64,000 nucleotides of DNA from Microstegium vimineum (GCA_022036555.1 CM039122.1:4487043-4551042); one strand, 5' to 3'; shown: positions 47,383-58,333, numbered from the stretch's first letter. Notes: generated from the letters alone by a model not told the origin. Translations and numbers: made by a program.

Positions 47383-47592
47383 GGACACTCACAATGCAAG
47401 ACTCTATCATTGAGTCTAAGACTATTTATTACCACTAATTTATGGTATTTTGCTGATGTGGCAGTATATTTATTGGAGAGAGAGAGTGAAAAAACAAGAC
47501 TCCAAGTCTTATTTAGACTCCAAGTTCAAAAAATTCGAGATAATAAATAGGTTTAGACTCTATGATAGAGTCTGTATTAATTGTGAGTGCCC
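47383..47592. mobile_element. Tourist-like MITE inside the RLP4 coding region
   Basis: 210 bases with ends GGACACTCACAAT and ATTGTGAGTGCCC, flanked by TTA (47380-47382 and 47593-47595). RLP6 and RLP3 have the uninterrupted CGGTTAGATGGTT site. The next inner arms, GACTCTATCATTGAGTCTAA and TTTAGACTCTATGATAGAGTC, extend the inverted ends. Confidence 0.92.
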
Positions 47593-48644
47593 TTAGATGG
47601 TTGCTTGACAAGTCTAGCACCAACAAGTTGGTGAGATTGCAGATCGATTGGGGGATATCCCCATGTAGTTTGTTGAAGCTCAAATTAATTGAAAGGAGCT
47701 CTTTTATGAGACCGATCTCTGGAGGGATCACACCAGTGAAAGCTATTGTTTCCTAGGTTGAGCACTTTTGGAAAAGCATTCACCTTGCGGTACTGAAGTG
47801 TGTAATATAAATAAATTGGTACTTCAAAGACTCTTGGATCTAAAAGAGCTGCAGTCTTCTCTGATTTTAACATCGGCATGTCCGTTAACGATGTAGGAAT
47901 TTCCCCAGTCAGAATGTTATTTGAAATGTCAAGATAGAACAGGAGAGTGAAGGCCATGGGTGACCACCCCTCTTCTGTTGCAGGCGACGCCTTCCCATTT
48001 GCAGCAATCTGTGCCTTTCCTGCCATAACTTGTGAAGACCAGCATCCTGCGAGATCCCAGCAAGGAACTGGATGAGAGAGGTTTGCTCCAGCTCCGTGCA
48101 GGAACTGGCGGGGGTGGTCAAGGAGATCAGCACACTACTACAGAAATATTTTTTGCTGCCACGTTGTATTTTTTTCACAGCCGGTTTACAATTTCATGAC
48201 GCCAGTACAAAAAAACAGGGTGGGCCCAGCAAGAGAACCGCCTGTGTAAACCATTTACACAGGCGGCTGACATTATGAACCGCCTGTGTAAATACTTGTA
48301 GAGTTAATTTTTTGATTTTTGTAAACAATCTCTGATGGAAAAACTTTGTACATGAAAGTTGTAGATCTCGAAAAGTTATGAAACTTTGTAGTTCACAACT
48401 TTTTCATTTGAAATAATCTTGTCATCGAAAATTACGTTTGATTGTGTCAAATTTGAAATTTAAATTTTTGTAAACCACCTCGGATGAAAAAACTTGCTAC
48501 ATGAAAGTTGTAGGTTTCGAAAAGTTATGAAACTTTGTAGTTCACAACTTTTTCATTTGAATTCATTTAGTGGCTCAAACAATCAATTTACACTCGGTTT
48601 ATTATAGAATATGAAAAAGTACTAACGAATCTAGACACAAGTGA

Positions 48645-48715
48645 GTCATGGGTGGAGTGGTAGAGGAAGTATCGCGCGAGGGTGAGGTCTCAGGTTCGAA
48701 TCCCCGGCGGAGCGC
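48645..48715 (+). other. tRNA-like segment in the CACTA element
   Basis: Contains GGAGTGGTAGAGG (A-box-like) and GGTTCGAATCC (a good Pol III B box) with tRNA-like spacing. Acceptor and T-stem pairing look imperfect, so it is more likely a tRNA-derived piece than a working tRNA gene. Confidence 0.35.
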
Positions 48716-48762
48716 GTTCGCGAATTTTACGCGAAAAAATGCGCGACTTGCGACGGAGACAG

Positions 48763-50879
48763 GCGGACGGATTAATACTGTGCTTGTCCCAGGATTTAAT
48801 TTTTTTTCGATTTTAAAAACGCGATTTTATTCTGCGGATTAATACAGGCGGCTGACAAAGTGAACCCGACGGGCGGATTAATACTGTGCTTGTCCCAGGA
48901 TTTAATTTTTTTTTTCCGATTTTAAAAACGCAATTTTATTCTGCGGATTAATACAGGCGGCTGACAAAGTGAACCGGGCGAGCGGATTAATACTGTGCTT
49001 GTCCCAGGATTTATTTTTTTTCGATTTTAAAAACGCGATTTTATTCTGCGGATTAATACAGGCGGCTGACAAAGTGAACCGGGCGGGCGGAATAATACTG
49101 TGCTTGTCCCAGGATTTAATTTTTTTTTCGATTTTAAAAACGCTATTTTATTATGCGGATTAATACATGCGGCTGACAAAGTGAACCGGACGGACGGATT
49201 AATACTGTGCTTGTCCCAGGATTTATTTTTTTTTTCGATTTTAAAAACGCGATTTTATTCTGCGGATTAATACAGGCGGCTGACAAAATGAACCGGGCGG
49301 GCGGATTAATACTGTGCTTGTCCCAGGATTTAATTTTTTTTTTCGATTTTAAAAACGCGATTTTATTCTGCGGATTAATACAGGCGGCTGACAAAGTGAA
49401 CCGGGCGGGCGGATTAATACTGTGCTTGTCCCAGGATTTAATTTTTGTTTTCGATTTTAAAAACGCGATTTTATTCTGCGAATTAATACAGGCGGCTGAC
49501 AAAGTGAACCGGGCGGGCGGATTATTACTGTGCTTGTCTCAGGATTTAATTTTTTTTTCGATTTTAAAAACGCGATTTTATTCTGCGGATTAATACAGGC
49601 GGCTGACAAAGTGAGCCTGGCGGGCGGATTAATACTGTGCTTGTCCCAGGATTTTTTTTTTCGATTTTAAAAACGCGATTTTATTCTGCGGATTAATACA
49701 GGCGGCTGACAAAGTGAACCGAGCGGGCGGATTGATATTGTGCTTGTCCCAGGATTTAATTTTTTTTTTTCGATTTTAAAAACGCGATTTTATTCTGTGG
49801 ATTAATACAGGCGACTGACAAAGTGAACCGGGCGGGCGGATTGATACTGTGCTTGTCCCAGGATTTATTTTTTTTTCTATTTTAAAAACGCGATTTTATT
49901 CTGCGGATTAATACAGGCGGCTGACAAAGTGAACCGGGCGGGCGGATTAATACTGTGCTTGTCCCAGGATTTAATTTTTTTTTCGATTTTAAAAACGCGA
50001 TTTTATTCTGCGAATTAATACAGGCGGCTGACAAAGTGAATCGGGCGGGCGGATTAATACTGTGCTTGTCCCAGGATTTAATTTTTTTTTTCGATTTTAA
50101 AAACGCGATTTTATTCTGCGGATTAATACAGGCGGCTGACAAAGTGAACCGGGCGGGCGGAATAATACTGTGCTTGTCCCAGGATTTAATTTTTTTTTCG
50201 ATTTTAAAAACGCGATTTTATTCTGCGGATTAATACAGGCGGTTGACAAAGTGAACCGAGCGGGCGGATTGATATTGTGCTTGTCCCAGGATTTAATTTT
50301 TTTTTTCGATTTTAAAAACGCGATTTTATTCTGCGGATTAATACAGGCGGCTGACAAAGTGAACCGGGCGGGCGGATTAATACTGTGCTTGTCCCAGGAT
50401 TTAATTTTTTTTTCGATTTTAAAAACACGATTTTATTATGCGAATTAATACATGCGGCTGACAAAGTGAACCGGACGGACGGATTAATACTGTGCTTGTC
50501 CCAGGATTTATTTTTTTTTCGATTTTAAAAACGCGATTTTATTCTGCGGATTAATACAGGCGGCTGACAAAGTGAACCGGGCGGGTGGATTATTACTGTG
50601 CTTGTCCCAGGATTTAATTTTTTTTTTCGATTTTAAAAACGCGATTTTATTCTGCGGATTAATACAGGCGGCTGACAAAGTGAACCGGGCGGGCGGATTA
50701 ATACTGTGCTTGTCCCAGGATTTAATTTTTGTTTTGGATTTTAAAAACGCGATTTTATTCTGCGGATTAATACAGGCGGCTGACAAAGTGAACCGGGCGG
50801 GCGGATTAATACTGTGCTTGTCCCAGGATTTAATTTTTTTTTTTCGATTTTAAAAACGCGATTTTATTCTGCGGATTAG
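48763..50879. repeat. Tandem array of about 20 copies of a 107-109-base unit
   Basis: Each unit has TACTGTGCTTGTCCCAGGAT, a T-run of variable length, CGATTTTAAAAACGCGATTT, TATTCTGCGGATTAATACA and GGCGGCTGACAAAGTGAACC. Copies differ mainly in T-run length and single bases. The GGCGGCTGAC part is the same as the element's subterminal motif. Open frames in both directions arise because the period is close to 36 codons; they are not genes. Confidence 0.97.
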
Positions 50880-51086
50880 TACACGCCTGTGAACGGCTCA
50901 CAGCCCGCCGCCTGTACTGTGGGCCGATTAGTACTGACCCCTAGTACAGGCGGTGGGCTTAGCCGCCTGTAGTAATGCCTCTTCCACCGACTCTAAAAAT
51001 GTTTTCTGTACTAGTGGCAGCAGAATGGCAAAATCTACGACTAATCTGCTGCTGCATCTGTTGTCTGAAAAATGATTTGGCTGCAT

Positions 51087-51250
51087 GGCTTCCTGCTGTT
51101 ACTTGTATCCTTGTCTAGATAAAGTACCAATGTTGTAATCAGGGAAGAGCATGAGGTAGAAGATAAGAAGAGAGGGGCTCTTGCCTTCCATTGGTCATCA
51201 GATCCTGGTCGTAGTCAACTCAGTCCCGTCCTTCCATCGTAGCTATGACT
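51087..51250 (-). promoter_or_regulatory. RLP4 5' flank
   Basis: Almost identical to 56405-56540 upstream of RLP6 (GATAAAGTACCAATGTTGTA, AATCAGGGAAGAGCATGAGG, CAGATCCTGGTCGTAGTC), then broken by a deletion at about 51213 that joins to a segment matching 56890. Confidence 0.65.
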
Positions 51251-51912
51251 GTCCAAACCCTCAAAGCAATCATTTAGGTCCCTAAACTATACGGACCTAA
51301 GCAATCATTTAGGTCTCCACACTATTCACCGCGATGTCCAGGTCTGAATCTCCATGCATGCTAGTTATCTACTAATTAATTGCGCCCGCCGCGTGCTCGA
51401 TATGCGGCTGTCAGTTAGTTGGGTTATCTACTTCAATTCTGTAAAAGATTGAAGAAGAGGAAAAAAAACACTGGATCGGAGCTGGTGTTGCTTGGTAGAG
51501 AACTGGCCGGAGGGGAATAGTGTGGAGATAGCTTGGGCTATCGTCTCTTTGTTTTTCTGAGGAGAAAAAGCAACAAAGAGCAAGCTGCAGCGTCGTCTTG
51601 ATGTTAGCAAGAGAAGCAACTAATTCTGGCTGCGTACCTACTGAGAGATATGATACAGCACGCAACCGTCAACCATGTGTTAAGCTGCTTCTGCTGCTGG
51701 TGCTGGTAAATGGGGCTACCATGAATATGATCTGTTGTGAACGTGTTTTTTTTTTTGCCCCTAGAGACACATGCTCTCATGTTGTGCACCATCAGATTTG
51801 CTCTGAGATTCGTGCACAGCAGGATAGAGACAATTTTTTATTCTCTCTATCCATGGAGGGGCTCCATGGGCTCCAAGGAACCGACAGCGGTAGGGGGCTC
51901 AAGCCCCCATCG

Positions 51913-52062
51913 TTGGATCCACCCTCCCTAACAAAGCCCTAAATCCATCATCGAATATATATGTACGTGGCCGGAGAAGAAGCGTGATTGGATCCACCCT
52001 CCCTAACGAAGCCCTAAATTCATCATCGAATATATATGTACGTGGCCGGAGAAGAAGCGCGA
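51913..52062. repeat. Tandem duplication, 75-base unit, two copies
   Basis: Copies start TTGGATCCACCCTCCCTAAC at 51913 and 51988 and end in GGCCGGAGAAGAAGCG. They differ at three or four positions. Confidence 0.95.
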
Positions 52063-52084
52063 TTGACCGTGCGTGGCCATCTTT

Positions 52085-52545
52085 GTCCAGCTGAATTTTT
52101 GGACCCCGCAGCAAGTATGTAGGCGAGACAGGTCCTGTAGTCGGTCGCCCCCGTGTCGGCGGTGCACTGCGCTAGTCCAAAAAGCTCTCATGATCCAACC
52201 AGCCAGCTGTAGCACACCCGTAGCAAACCTGGTGGAGAAGTTCGCCCCCGCGTAGTCTGCAACGACATTGATGAGGAAAGTGACATAGACATCGAACACG
52301 GGACACAATGCTGGTGGCGTTTACCAAGACCGCCTCGCTGAATCCGTCTGTGTAATCAGAGTCGAGGAAGAAGTTTTCGTTGGAGTAGCGAAGGACAGAG
52401 CGATCATAGTACATGGTGGCGGCCTTGTCGTAGACGCACAGTTGCAGCGCGTCCTCCAAGGCGGACGTGACGCAAGCGGCGTAGGTGGAGCGTCAACGTA
52501 ACCACGGCATTGCGTAAGGCCATAGTAGCGAGCTCCGGATTTTTC
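52085..52545 (-). pseudogene. Cysteine-rich receptor kinase (CRK) ectodomain fragment, Gnk2/DUF26
   Basis: Minus-strand pieces in three frames match two Gnk2 (DUF26) domains. The first contains YYGLTQCRG, then, after a one-base shift near 52490, CVTSALEDALQLC, YDKAATMYYDRS and LRYSNENFF (52375-52500). The second contains ADYAGANFSTRFATGVLQ (about 52210-52265) and, in another frame, QCTADTG...YRTCLAYIL (about 52110-52170). Several conserved Cys are replaced by Tyr or Ser. CRKs are membrane receptor kinases of stress and immunity; no kinase or membrane part is present here. It is a broken fragment. Confidence 0.75.
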
Positions 52546-53319
52546 TGAAGATCGACAACAACAATGATATGCATGAGATATATATGATCAGAGACAGAAC
52601 AGGGGGGCAGCAGGGGCCACGACCCCCTATGGCACAAAAAAATGTTAATTCCCCTTTCCAAAATGAGTCTCAATTTTTTTAAGAAAAAAGATAAATTTCT
52701 TTTATTCTGTTTGAAAAAAGTCACTTTCACAACCAAAACTAGAAATATATAGATATTTATATTATATATATGTATTTGACTGGTATTTGTATTTTGTCGG
52801 GTTATGCTGACCATTTTTCTCATTTCGTTGGGTCCGTCACTGTATATGATTTCAACACGTGTACACAAAACCAAGCAATCAGCAAGTAAGCTATCTTAAT
52901 TAAGCTCTGATCGAGTGATCGAGGGGATTGATCTTCATTCTTGGCCAGGCATGCGCCTCCGATCCGTCCCGTCCAAACCCTCAAAGCAATCATTTAGGTC
53001 CCTAAACTATTGTTGAGGTTTTATTCCGGACCCAGTGATGACGGGTGACCACTGGTTTATTATAGTAACACTGGCTTGGTTTTTCTTTTTTTATTGATTT
53101 GAGTTGAATCTTTAAAAAATTATAGTAAATCACAAAAAAATTATAAAATAAAAAAAATCAATTTTATTGAACTCCGCATAAGTAGATATATACATTGAAC
53201 ATATAATATGGTATGCTTGTCGATTGGTTGAAAACTTAAATGACCTTAAAAACTTCGATGGAGGAAAACATTGAATTCAAGACCGTCGAGGGAATTTTAG
53301 AGATAACATAAAAGTCACG

Positions 53320-53744
53320 ATGATTAATGGTTCAAAAGTCATGATCTCGGTTTTAGTCCATGGTATAAGAAGATTCGAGCCCAAACATGCAACCCAAAAG
53401 CAGCCCATGCATCATGGATCCAGACACCCACCGGCCACGGCCCAGCCCAGTTCGTCGTCTCCCATCGCAGGCTTCACCGCTTCAGCCCTCCAAACGGAGC
53501 AACGGCGGGCGGCGGCACGGGAAACCCATGCGCACGCGCTCCGGCGTACGGTGGCCGTGGGCTCGAGTACAGGCTCAGGCAACGCGCCTGACGGCGTGGT
53601 GCATTCGACGGCCTCCGCTCTGCTCCCAAGGTAATAGACTTCATTCGCCATGGACACAGAGTAGCCGCATTGTCCGCGTCGTCCTGGCTTAAGTTTTACC
53701 TAGATTTATGGACCTGATCATGGTCTGCGCAAAGCTTCCAATCA
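53320..53744 (+). repeat. GC-rich RLP-unit module, copy 3 (RLP6 unit)
   Basis: Nearly identical to the copy at 38127-38550, with the same GGCCACGGCCCAGCCCAG, CGCACGCGCTCCGG and CTCCCAAGGTAATAGACT landmarks. Small indels change every open frame relative to the other copies. Confidence 0.7.
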
Positions 53745-54256
53745 TTTGTTGGAAGTATCGACTCAAATTGAAGACTCGGTTTCGCATTTCATTTTGCTCG
53801 CCTCGCTTGTATGATTTCAAATGCTAACATGATATCTGGTTTCTGCGATGTTGTTACAAATTATGATCATATAGTTTGGACTCTGAGCTACAGAGTCTTC
53901 CATACAAAGAGAATCTAGGCTAGTTTCTTTGAGCGTGTAATGTAGAATTGACAAGCAACCAATCAATGACTCTTACATGCTGCATCTTCTTGTTACGTCG
54001 ACACCAATTTCTCCATCATCCAATTGCTTCAACTCTAGGATTCTTGGATCAAACAGTACTTATTGAACACCTGAGCCAGAGCTGTTCCTGGGGCCATTTA
54101 TTTGATCTTCTGGAAGTGAGAATACTGGAGATCACACCAACTTTGACCATGGTAAATTGGTAATACAATTACAAAGCTGTAGCAGCTTCTCAGTTATGTC
54201 AATTGCTTGTCTGTGAATCCATGCACATTATTGTAGCCCATTTATACTGATTGAGG
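53745..54256 (-). repeat. RLP-unit 3' flank, copy 4 (RLP6)
   Basis: Uninterrupted version of the flank, including the empty sites for the Helitron (about 53748) and for the Stowaway-like element (about 54162). It is the best reference for dating insertions in the RLP4 unit. Confidence 0.8.
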
Positions 54257-56404
54257 TTAGCCAAAGTACCTGGATAATACGAGCTGATCATATAGCACTC
54301 CTACTCCAAAGAAAAGGCCGAAGGTGATTGCGAAGATGACCTTGCTGCCACCTTGGTTTTCATAGATAATGGACACAGGACCTTCCTCTGCTGAATTGCA
54401 TTGGTGAATAAGCATAGGACCACAAAGCTTTGGGTTACCATCAAAGCTAGAGTTTGTAAATGTACTAAGCTGGCCTGTGGTTGGCACAGGCCCTTCTAGG
54501 TCATTGAAAGAAACGTTGAATTCAGTAAGGAAGTGTAGATTGCTCAGAGCTCCAGGGATTGCACCGGTTAGATGGTTGCTTGACAAGTCTAGGACCAACA
54601 AATTTGTGAGGTTGCTGATTGATTGGGGATGTCTCCATATAATTTGTTGAAGCTCAAATTAAGTGAAAGGAGCTCTTCTAAAAGACCGATCTCTGGAGGG
54701 ATCACACCAATGAAGTTATTGTTTCCTAGATTAATCACTTTTGGAAAAGCATTCACCTTGAGGTACTGAAGTGTGTAATCTAAATAAACTGGTACTTCAA
54801 AGACTCTTGGATCTAAAAGTGCTGCAGTCTTCTCTGATTTTAACATCGACATCTCTGTTAATGCTGTAGGGATTCCCCCAGTCAGACTGTTATTTGATAT
54901 TTCGAGATAGAAGAGGAAGTTGAGGCTGCTGATCCAGTCAGGAATCGGCCCAGTTAGTTGATTGTCATCTAAAAATAGCATCTGCAAATTTGTTAGCTTT
55001 GATAACCAATAAGGTATTTTCCCCAACAATGAGCACATACTAAAGGAAAGAACCTGAAGGTTCTCAAAACCATCAATGCTTTCATCATCTGGCATGGTCT
55101 CGTTCATGAAGTTCAGCCCAATAAGAAGGGTGGTGAGGTTTTTGGAGCTCTTTAGTATCTGGAGTGCATTTGTCAAATTCGTAAAACTGTTGCCACTAAG
55201 TGAAAGCAACCAGAGTGACTTCAGATTGCCTAGTCCCTTTGATAACTGGCCTTGGAAATTGTTATAAGCTAGTTGCAGCGCAGTTAGTTTGTGGCATGAG
55301 TACATGGTTTCTGGAATTTTGCCACTGAAGTTGTTCTGCATAAAATCTATGATTTTTAAATTGGATAAGTTGGAGAAATTGACCTTGGTGAGTTCTCCAC
55401 TGAAATTGTTGCCCTTGAGGTCGATGGTTGTGAGATTTATGCAATTGCTCAGGTTGATGGCAGCTCCCCAGACATGCTGTTATAGCCCAAATGAAGTTCC
55501 TGCAATCTCTTGAGCTGACCAATGGAATCTGGTACCTTTCCGCTGAAATTGTTTCCTCCAAGATCAAGGATAACCAGATTAGTGAGTTTGGCTATATGCG
55601 TGCCATCAAGTATTCCATGTAAATTATTGTTGGAAAAAGAGAGATGCTCCAACAAGGTGGCATTGAAGAGTTCATCAGGGAGACTCCCGCTAAGGTTGTT
55701 GTGGCCAACCTTGAGCACTTTGAGCTTGGAGCAATTACTGAGCGTTGGGGGATTCTGCCACTGAGTTTGTTGTAACAGAGATCAAGGACAGCAAAGGATG
55801 GTGATATGTTACAGAAATGACTTGGAATCTGCCCAGTGAAGCTGTTATTGCTGACATTGAGCGCCACTAGATTCTCCATCTCCTTCCATGTTATGGATGT
55901 AAGTTGCCCTGTAAACATGTTGCTTGAGATGTTAAGTACCTGTAGAGGTTTGCCAGGTATTGGTGAAGATGGCAGCTCATGCAGGTCTCCACTAAGCTGA
56001 TTGAAGCTGACATCGAGGATGACGATGCTGCTGGACGACACCAATCCCAGCGGCAGGCCTCCGGACAGAGAGTTGTAGGACAAGTTAAGATGCTTCAGGC
56101 CGGTGAGGTTGCCAAGAGCCGGTGAGATGAGTCCTTCAAGCCCCCTAGAAGGCAGTGAGACATGGGTCACCACCCCGCTTCTGTTGCAGGCGACGCCTTC
56201 CCATTTGCAGCAATCTGTGCCTTCCTGCCATAACTTGTGAAGGCCAGCATCCTGCGAGATCCCAGCAATGAACTGGATGAGAGAGGTCTGCTCCAGCTCC
56301 GTGCAGGAACTGGCGGGGGTGGTCAAGGAGATCAGCAGCAGAATGGCAATATCTACCAGTAATCTGCTACTGCATTTGTTGTCTGAAAAATGATTTGGCT
56401 GCAT
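54257..56404 (-). pseudogene. RLP6: receptor-like protein with three one-base deletions
   Basis: Full-length kinase-less receptor starting MQPNHFSDNK at 56404 and ending SRYFG at 54257. Three frameshifts are single-base losses in G/C runs compared with RLP7 and RLP3: near 55750 (five G instead of six), near 55453 (two G instead of three), and near 54628 (four G instead of five). All else is open: signal peptide, N-cap QEGTDCC, about 20 LRRs, island with VPVYLDYTLQYLKV, C-cap GNPKLCGPM, membrane helix and tail. It could be a very young pseudogene or an intact gene with homopolymer sequencing errors. The ends are RLP-type, while the middle and island match RLK2. Confidence 0.88.
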
Positions 56405-57372
56405 GGCTTCCTTCTGTTACTTGTATTGTATCCTTGTCTAGATAAAGTACCAATGTTGTAATCAGGGAAGAGCATGAGGTAGAAGTTAAGAAGAGAGGGG
56501 CTCTTGCCTTCCATTGGTCATCAGATCCTGGTCGTAGTCAACTCAGATAAATATCTAGTCAATGCTTATTCGACGATTATTCGACGTTTCACTGATGCCT
56601 GCCTGATAGCATCCATGAAGAAGTCCTACTGACGAAGCTTCCTGACCGTTTCATACACGCCTTTTTTCTACATCAAGAAGAATATGACAAAATTTGTACA
56701 AGACTCGTATGGAAAAAGAAGTCACGATGATCAATGGTTTTCATAATAAAAGAACAAGTTGCTCCACCAGCCGACCTATTGGAGGGCCTGCCTGTACTCA
56801 AAGAAACAAGGATATCGATACGGACTCTGTTGTACTTAGCTACCAAATGGGTTACCTACTCCTAAGAGTCAAAGCAAGCTTTTGTCCTAGTCCCGTCCTT
56901 CCATCATATTCATAGCTTAGTTATTAGCTAGCTACTAGCTACTTCATTTTGTACTAAAGCCCCTCGATACATAAGTGCTTTAAAAAAACATAGTAAATTA
57001 CAAGACTGCTCCTTAAACTATCAGTTATCAGTGAGGTTTCATCCCGATCACCAAACTATCAAAATTGTTATTTAGGCCTTAAACTATTGTTGAGGTTTCA
57101 TCCCGATTTCCAAACTCTCAAAACAGTCATTTCGGTCCCTAAACTATTGTTGTGGTTTTATTCCAAGTCATGCTACAGTGACGGCGGGTTTACTACAATA
57201 GCAATGGTTTTGTTTTTCTTTTTTATTTATTTGGACTGAATTTTTGAAAGTCATAGTTAATCATAGAAAAATTATAAAATAAAATAAATTCAATTTTGAC
57301 AGTGAACATATAATATGGTATGCTTGTCGATGGATTCAAAACTTAAATGAACTTAAAAACTTCAATGATAAC
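56405..57372. other. RLP6 5' flank and spacer
   Basis: 56405-56540 is the conserved RLP upstream block. The rest has no gene. About 57000-57170 repeats short motifs (CCTAAACTATTGTTGAGGTTT, ATCCCGAT), and 57230-57320 is the AT-rich dispersed repeat also seen at 53095 and 14690. Confidence 0.5.
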
Positions 57373-57829
57373 ATGAAAGTCACGATGATTAATGGTTCAA
57401 AAGTCATGATCCCAGCTTTAGTCCATGGTATGAAGATTCGAGCCCAAATAAGCTACCCAAAAGCAGCCCATGCATCATGGATCGAGACACTCGCCGGCCA
57501 CGGCCCAGCCCAGTTTGTCGTCTCCCATCGCAGGCTTCACCGCTTCAGCCTTCAAGGCATTCACCTCCCAAGCGGAGCAACGGCGGGCGGCGGCGCGGGG
57601 AACCCATGCGCACGCGCTCCGGCGTACGGTGGTCGTGGGCTCGAGTAAAGGCTCAGGAAACGCGCCCGACGGCGTGGCGTGTTCGGGGGGCCTCTGCTCT
57701 GCTCCTAAGGTAATAGACTCCAATCACCACGGACACGGAGTAGCCGCATTGGCGCATTATCCGCGTCGTCCTAGCTTTACGGATCTGATCGTGGTCTGTG
57801 CAAAGCTTCCAATCATTTGTTGAAATTAT
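57373..57829 (+). repeat. GC-rich RLP-unit module, copy 4 (RLP7 unit)
   Basis: Same landmarks as the other copies, with a private insertion of about 16 bases (GGCATTCACCTCCCA) near 57558 and a donor-like CTAAGGTAATAGACT. Divergence is highest among the last three copies. Confidence 0.65.
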
Positions 57830-58333
57830 CTACTCAAATGGAAGACTTAGGTTTTACATTTCATTTTGCTCGTCTCGCTTGTATAATTGATCTGTTTATG
57901 CGATGTTCTTACAAATTATGATCATATAGTTTGGACTCTGAGCTACAGAGTCTCCCTTACAAAGAGAATCTAGGCTAGTTTCTTTGAGCATGAAATGTAG
58001 AATTCAACTATTTTAACGTTGACAAGCAACCAATCAATGATTCTTACATGCTGCAGCTTCATTTCTCCATCATCCAATTGATTTAGCTCTAATGTTCTTA
58101 TATCAAAGAATACTTATAGAACACCTACTGCCGAGCTGTTCCTGGGGCCACTAATTTGATCTTCCTATGGGAATGAAAATACTGGAGATCAAACCAAGTT
58201 TGGCCATGGTAAATTGGTAATAAGAATTACAATAAAGCTGTAGCAGCTGTTCATTTGTTTCTTTCCTCAGTTATGACAATCACTTGTCTACAAACCCATG
58301 CACATATTTGTAGCCCACTTCTACTGATTTGGG
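57830..58333 (-). repeat. RLP-unit 3' flank, copy 5 (RLP7)
   Basis: Collinear with copies at 33121 and 53745; it lacks about 20 bases near 57895 (ATTTCAAATGC...CATGATAT). It probably holds the RLP7 3' UTR. Confidence 0.75.

Larger units (their letters stand above)
48133..51016. mobile_element. CACTA (EnSpm-like) element, 2.88 kb, non-autonomous
   Basis: Starts CACTACTACAGAAA and ends TTTTCTGTACTAGTG, flanked by 3-base GCA (48130-48132 and 51017-51019). RLP6 shows the empty GATCAGCAGCAGAATGG site. Subterminal repeats of CCGCCTGT(A/G)TA type lie at both ends, including a 13-base palindrome arm CCGCCTGTGTAAA at 48238-48250 and its inverse at 48254-48266. No transposase gene was found; most of the body is a tandem array. 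Confidence 0.95.
47057..51086 (-). pseudogene. RLP4: receptor-like protein wrecked by deletions and transposons
   Basis: Remnant closest to RLP6. Start codon at 51084-51086 (ATG of the M-Q-P start). The signal-peptide region is cut by a CACTA element (48133-51016) and resumes with the N-cap. After THG (about 47960) a large internal deletion removes most LRRs and joins directly to LLFYLDISNN. The island segment with DPRVFEVPIYLYYTLQYR follows. A one-base insertion lies near 47742 and another near 48018. A Tourist MITE (47383-47592) interrupts the last LRRs. The 3' end lacks about 17 bases in the membrane helix compared with RLP6, which changes the tail. Upstream sequence to about 51215 matches RLP6 almost exactly, so decay is recent. 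Confidence 0.9.
51251..53010. repeat. 1.7-kb segment between exact 40-base direct repeats
   Basis: The 40 bases at 51251-51290 (GTCCAAACCCTCAAAGCAAT...) recur exactly at 52971-53010. Between them lie a 75-base tandem duplication, a CRK fragment and spacer. The related stretch between RLP6 and RLP7 (about 57050-57170) has similar repeat motifs but no such segment. Confidence 0.75.

Noticed and set aside
48969..50853. Repeated open frames on both strands in the tandem array
   Set aside because: They arise because the 107-109-base unit is close to a multiple of three; the same peptide repeats in every unit and indels in the T-run break it. No domain.
48763..50879. CRISPR array
   Set aside because: The repeat is a continuous tandem array with no unique spacers and lies in a plant CACTA transposon.
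53320..53634. Open frames in the GC-rich RLP module as a small gene
   Set aside because: Four copies keep the DNA but not the frame; kept only as a non-coding module.
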